Positions 60,824 through 64,000 of a DNA stretch of 64,000 nucleotides are shown here, in pieces (position 1 is the first letter of the stretch; every line of letters starts with the position of its first letter). The notes beneath the pieces are model-generated. The model saw only the letters and a program-made list of their open reading frames with translations, did no database searches and was not told the origin of the DNA. Both the position numbers and the translations under genes were made by a program. Origin of the DNA: Hahella sp050299855 (GTDB lineage Bacteria; Pseudomonadota; Gammaproteobacteria; Pseudomonadales; Oleiphilaceae); the NCBI GenBank assembly GCA_050299855.1, contig JBNKWQ010000046.1, positions 451,845-515,844 of the forward strand, read 5' to 3'.

Positions 60824-63800
60824 ATGAAGTTGAGCCTGCAAATGCTGCTTGCATTAATGCTGACCGTACTTTTTGTTTCTTCAGCTAATGCCATCGAAGA
60901 TGCGGAAATTTTGGATCAGGTACGTTTTGATGTGCAGCAGCTACCTGGAGAATCCATCGATGTGTTTACCGGAAAGGTTTCCTGGAGAAACGTGGATGCC
61001 ACGATTCCCGGGCCTGCTGGAATGGACATTGTTTTAGCCCGATCATTTAACAAGCAAGCGGCGGGTCGATGGATTTTTGAAATGCCGAGAATTGACGTGG
61101 CAACAGAAATGACCTGTGCCGAGGCAACAGAAATAAAATGTCGAGGAAAATGGAAAAGAGAATTGCTTGGCGGCGGAACTCTTTCATTGCCCGGACAGGA
61201 CTCAGTTGTACTGACCAAGTATGGCAGTAGTTCCTATATGTATGGGTCACTGGTCAGTGTTACCGGAGAACGTTGGTCGGTTACTGTGAAGGGGCTGGGG
61301 TACAACCTCGATAAGGATGAAGATTTAATTTTTACAGTCTACGCACCAAATGGGAAAAAGATTGTTTTTACCGGCTATCACAAGCTTGAAGAAAACTACT
61401 TAATTGGAAAACTGGACAGCCATTATCACTCAACTGTAGTTATGTCAGATCCCTCAGGTAATACCATTACTTATTACAGCAATGAAGAAGGGGTCTCTAG
61501 GATTGAGACAAGTGACGGTCGCAAAGTAGACTTTGAATTAGCGGCGTTCAAAGAAGGTTTTAGAAATTACTACTACCCGCTGACAATGAAGGTGTACGAC
61601 AGTGACACTAGTGTAAGAACTTGGAGCTATGAATATGAGCCCGTCTTTCACAATTACTCTTATTGTTTGAGTGCTGGTGATAAAGATTCAAGGCAGGAAT
61701 GCGAGAATACGGCGAGTGATAACTTCTATTACACATTGACCCAAATGACAGACCCTGAAAACCAGGTCTGGAGCTACGAGTTCAAATCTCAGGACATGGA
61801 TCCTCCTCTGTTGAAAAGAGTCGTATTTCCGACTGGTGGTGAAGTAGCTTATAACTATGATAACGGTGATATAAAGAAGACAGTTAAGGAAGCCTCTAAG
61901 CCAGATGCTATTTGGACTTACCAGACTAAAGAAGGGTCTTTTGATAGATCCTGGACGTCGTTTAACAATTTGTTCACACGGGGAGCGGAATACACCACCG
62001 TCGTTGGGCCTTATTCAAGAACACGTTACTACTTTCATAACCTCTTCTATAACGATTCCAGTCACACCGACAATGGGCTATATGGAAAGCTTAAAAAGAT
62101 GGTAGTGACTTCGGTTGCAGATTCAAGCTTTAGTAATCCGTTACGTACTATTGAATATGAATACTATAAGGGTGGCAAGCGAGGATACGTGTCCCGAACA
62201 GGACAAACTGCTGGTGTAGAAAGGTACGCCTTTAGAAACTTCTTGCAAAAAACAGTCATTGATGGTCGCTTCACTACTGAATTCTCAGACCTGGACAGCG
62301 CTGATTTTTGGCAAACCAAAACAGAAACAACTGGTGGCGCCGCAAGAATAACCCGATATGAATATAGGCATACGAAAGGTTCTGAATCTGCTAGGCAATT
62401 TATAGGCTTGCCATTAGAAGTAACTATGGAGGGTGCTAATGGTGAAAGTTGGGTGACCACCAATAGTTTCAATGCTAACGGCCAACAAATTGCGCATACC
62501 GTTAATGGCATCACTGAAAATTTTTCTTACTATAGTTCCGGCATCCATAACGCCGGTAATCTTTATCAGCGTAAATACTCAAACCATCTTGGAATTCAGA
62601 CCGAAACATTCTCCAGCTACTACCGAGGCACTGCCCGGCAAATTGACTACCCCTTAGGTATCCAAACCAAGAGAACTGTAAACCCGTCAGGCACCATTGC
62701 CACTGAAACTGACGGGGAAGGGTATACCACTTCTTATAGCTACGATGGTCTAAATCGCGTCAAGCGGGTCAAATCTCCGGGTAAGTCGGCTACGAATATC
62801 GCTTATTCACCCAACAAGATAACCATCACTCGTGACAACAGCGGATATCACAAAGAAATAACGCTTGATGGCTTGGGGCGGGCAACTCTGACCAAAGAGT
62901 ATGGAAGCGGCATTGCTCCTACCTATATTCGAAGTGAATACGATGCTGGGGGGCGTAAAACTTTTGTATCCTATGCATCTGACAGCCCGACTGAAACTCA
63001 GGGTGTTCGCACCACCTATGACGCTCTCAATCGCCCCCTGACCTCTACCACAACAGCTGATAATGGTGAGACACATTATTGCTATGGCACTGATTGTGCC
63101 GATTATTTATCAGGCTACAACTTTAATGATGCCTATGTGGTCACCAACCCGCGAGGCTTTAAATCAGCCTTTTTAAAGCGCGGATATGGGTCGCCCGAGA
63201 ACACCTGGAACCAGTTTATTATCCGCGATATTACTAGCTCTAATCGCCAGGTGACTACAGTCAATCGCAATAAGATTGGTGATATTACCAGTGTGGTTCA
63301 GGATGGAGTAACGCGTACCTATGGATATTATCCTGGCACTCGTCGGCTACACACGATAAATGAGCCGGAGCGTGGTCAAGTGGTATTGACTTATGACGCT
63401 TCAGGCAATGTGCGTACTCGTAAAGTGGGATCCAATGCTGCGACCACTTATGTTTACGATGCGCTGAATCGTACCACCACGATTAACTATCCAAGTGGTC
63501 ATGACGTCAACTACACCTATTTTAAAACCGGCTTGGTTAAAACGCTGACAAAAGGTATGACATCCCGAACTTATGCTTACACTCCTTTTGGGGAGCTGGA
63601 TAAAGAAACGCTCATCGTCAATATAAATAAGCCTCGCTCGTTCTTGTTGGACTATGGCTATAACAGCGCCGGTCAATTACAGCGTATAGATTACCCAAGA
63701 GGATTTTATGTTTCATATGGTCTCAATGACCTTGGACAAGTAACGCAAGTAAGCTCAGCGGAAGGTAATTTGGTGAGTGCTGTTGAATACTATCCTAATG

Positions 63801-64000
63801 GCACTCCTGAGTCACTACGGCTCGGTAATGGTGTTTTGGTTGATCAGCAGCTCAATGGCCGTCAGTTTGTAGAGCACATAAGTGCTGTAAATGGTGCCAC
63901 GACCGTGGCTGATCTCAGCTATACCTTTGACAAGGTTGGAAACGTGAAATCTATCTCTGATCACTTTACGAGTAGTCGATCAGTGAATGGGCTTGGATAT
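60824..64000 (+). CDS. Secreted RHS/YD-repeat protein, N-terminal 1059 codons (runs off the window)
   Basis: From ATG 60824 the frame stays open for 1059 codons to the window edge. Residues 1-23 form a Sec signal peptide (MLLALMLTVLFVSSANA, AXA cleavage). An N-terminal beta-rich region begins with QLPGESIDVFTGKVSW and GPAGMDIVLARSFN. From about residue 640 on, YD/RHS-type repeats appear: YSYDGLNRVKRVKSPG, LTYDASGNVRTRK, YVYDALNRTTTINYPSG and YTFDKVGNVKSI. RHS repeats build a shell around a C-terminal domain, often a toxin. That C terminus is outside this window, so toxin or adhesin roles cannot be assigned. Codon use is AT-richer than the AST operon. Confidence 0.88.
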   Translation, partial: MKLSLQMLLALMLTVLFVSSANAIEDAEILDQVRFDVQQLPGESIDVFTGKVSWRNVDATIPGPAGMDIVLARSFNKQAAGRWIFEMPRIDVATEMTCAEATEIKCRGKWKRELLGGGTLSLPGQDSVVLTKYGSSSYMYGSLVSVTGERWSVTVKGLGYNLDKDEDLIFTVYAPNGKKIVFTGYHKLEENYLIGKLDSHYHSTVVMSDPSGNTITYYSNEEGVSRIETSDGRKVDFELAAFKEGFRNYYYPLTMKVYDSDTSVRTWSYEYEPVFHNYSYCLSAGDKDSRQECENTASDNFYYTLTQMTDPENQVWSYEFKSQDMDPPLLKRVVFPTGGEVAYNYDNGDIKKTVKEASKPDAIWTYQTKEGSFDRSWTSFNNLFTRGAEYTTVVGPYSRTRYYFHNLFYNDSSHTDNGLYGKLKKMVVTSVADSSFSNPLRTIEYEYYKGGKRGYVSRTGQTAGVERYAFRNFLQKTVIDGRFTTEFSDLDSADFWQTKTETTGGAARITRYEYRHTKGSESARQFIGLPLEVTMEGANGESWVTTNSFNANGQQIAHTVNGITENFSYYSSGIHNAGNLYQRKYSNHLGIQTETFSSYYRGTARQIDYPLGIQTKRTVNPSGTIATETDGEGYTTSYSYDGLNRVKRVKSPGKSATNIAYSPNKITITRDNSGYHKEITLDGLGRATLTKEYGSGIAPTYIRSEYDAGGRKTFVSYASDSPTETQGVRTTYDALNRPLTSTTTADNGETHYCYGTDCADYLSGYNFNDAYVVTNPRGFKSAFLKRGYGSPENTWNQFIIRDITSSNRQVTTVNRNKIGDITSVVQDGVTRTYGYYPGTRRLHTINEPERGQVVLTYDASGNVRTRKVGSNAATTYVYDALNRTTTINYPSGHDVNYTYFKTGLVKTLTKGMTSRTYAYTPFGELDKETLIVNINKPRSFLLDYGYNSAGQLQRIDYPRGFYVSYGLNDLGQVTQVSSAEGNLVSAVEYYPNGTPESLRLGNGVLVDQQLNGRQFVEHISAVNGATTVADLSYTFDKVGNVKSISDHFTSSRSVNGLGY

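Overview
This window looks like the chromosome of a free-living gammaproteobacterium of the Pseudomonadales/Oceanospirillales/Cellvibrionales type. The evidence is an Rnf/Rsx electron-transport operon, the gene order lptG-lptF / pepA / holC / small unknown / valS, ampD-ampE, and a Pseudomonas-style arginine succinyltransferase (AST) operon. That operon has two separate succinyltransferase subunits (AruF, AruG) and a GlxA/ArgR-type AraC regulator. No species is claimed. No tRNA, rRNA or CRISPR array was seen.

Layout. 1-4.8 kb: rsxA-rsxB-rsxC-rsxD-(rsxG) on the minus strand, rsxG cut by the window edge. 5-12.8 kb: metG, diverging from mrp/apbC, dcd, a class II aldolase-like gene, a YjaG-family gene and avtA, then a DUF3108 protein. 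12.9-19.1 kb: purM-purN (minus), diverging from a DUF2066 protein, a CDP-alcohol phosphatidyltransferase, hda, an orphan parA and yqcC. 19.2-25.1 kb (minus): a UDG-like protein, thpR, a DUF1289 protein, a MASE1-like/PAS/GGDEF/EAL protein, nadC and a retropepsin-like protease. 25.4-32.6 kb: a DUF1631 protein, ampD-ampE, syd and a chemotaxis receptor.

32.7-37.5 kb is accessory DNA, richer in A+T. It holds a stand-alone GT51-like gene, an SGNH hydrolase, a GNAT acetyltransferase, an Old Yellow Enzyme homologue, transposase scraps and a small membrane protein. Three gene ends carry attC-like imperfect hairpins with R boxes, and no integrase is visible. I read this as an integron-derived cassette cluster lacking an integrase (CALIN-like).

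37.7-49.7 kb returns to core genes: a PduO-type cobalamin adenosyltransferase, panE, valS, holC and pepA (minus), then lptF-lptG, an MFS transporter and a DUF2238 protein. 49.7-51.3 kb: an M19 dipeptidase and a 44-codon ORF preceded by two adjacent LexA-box-like sequences. 51.7-59.4 kb: an argR-like regulator and aruC-aruF-aruG-astD-astB for arginine/ornithine catabolism. No astE follows; the next gene is a PP2C phosphatase. From 60.8 kb to the window end is a secreted RHS/YD-repeat protein, still open at the edge.

A recurrent non-coding feature is short tandem direct repeats with periods of 17-25 bp at gene junctions (about 13.6, 16.2, 17.8, 18.75, 45.2 and 51.25 kb). Each array has its own unit sequence. 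The largest is seven 22-bp units upstream of lptF.
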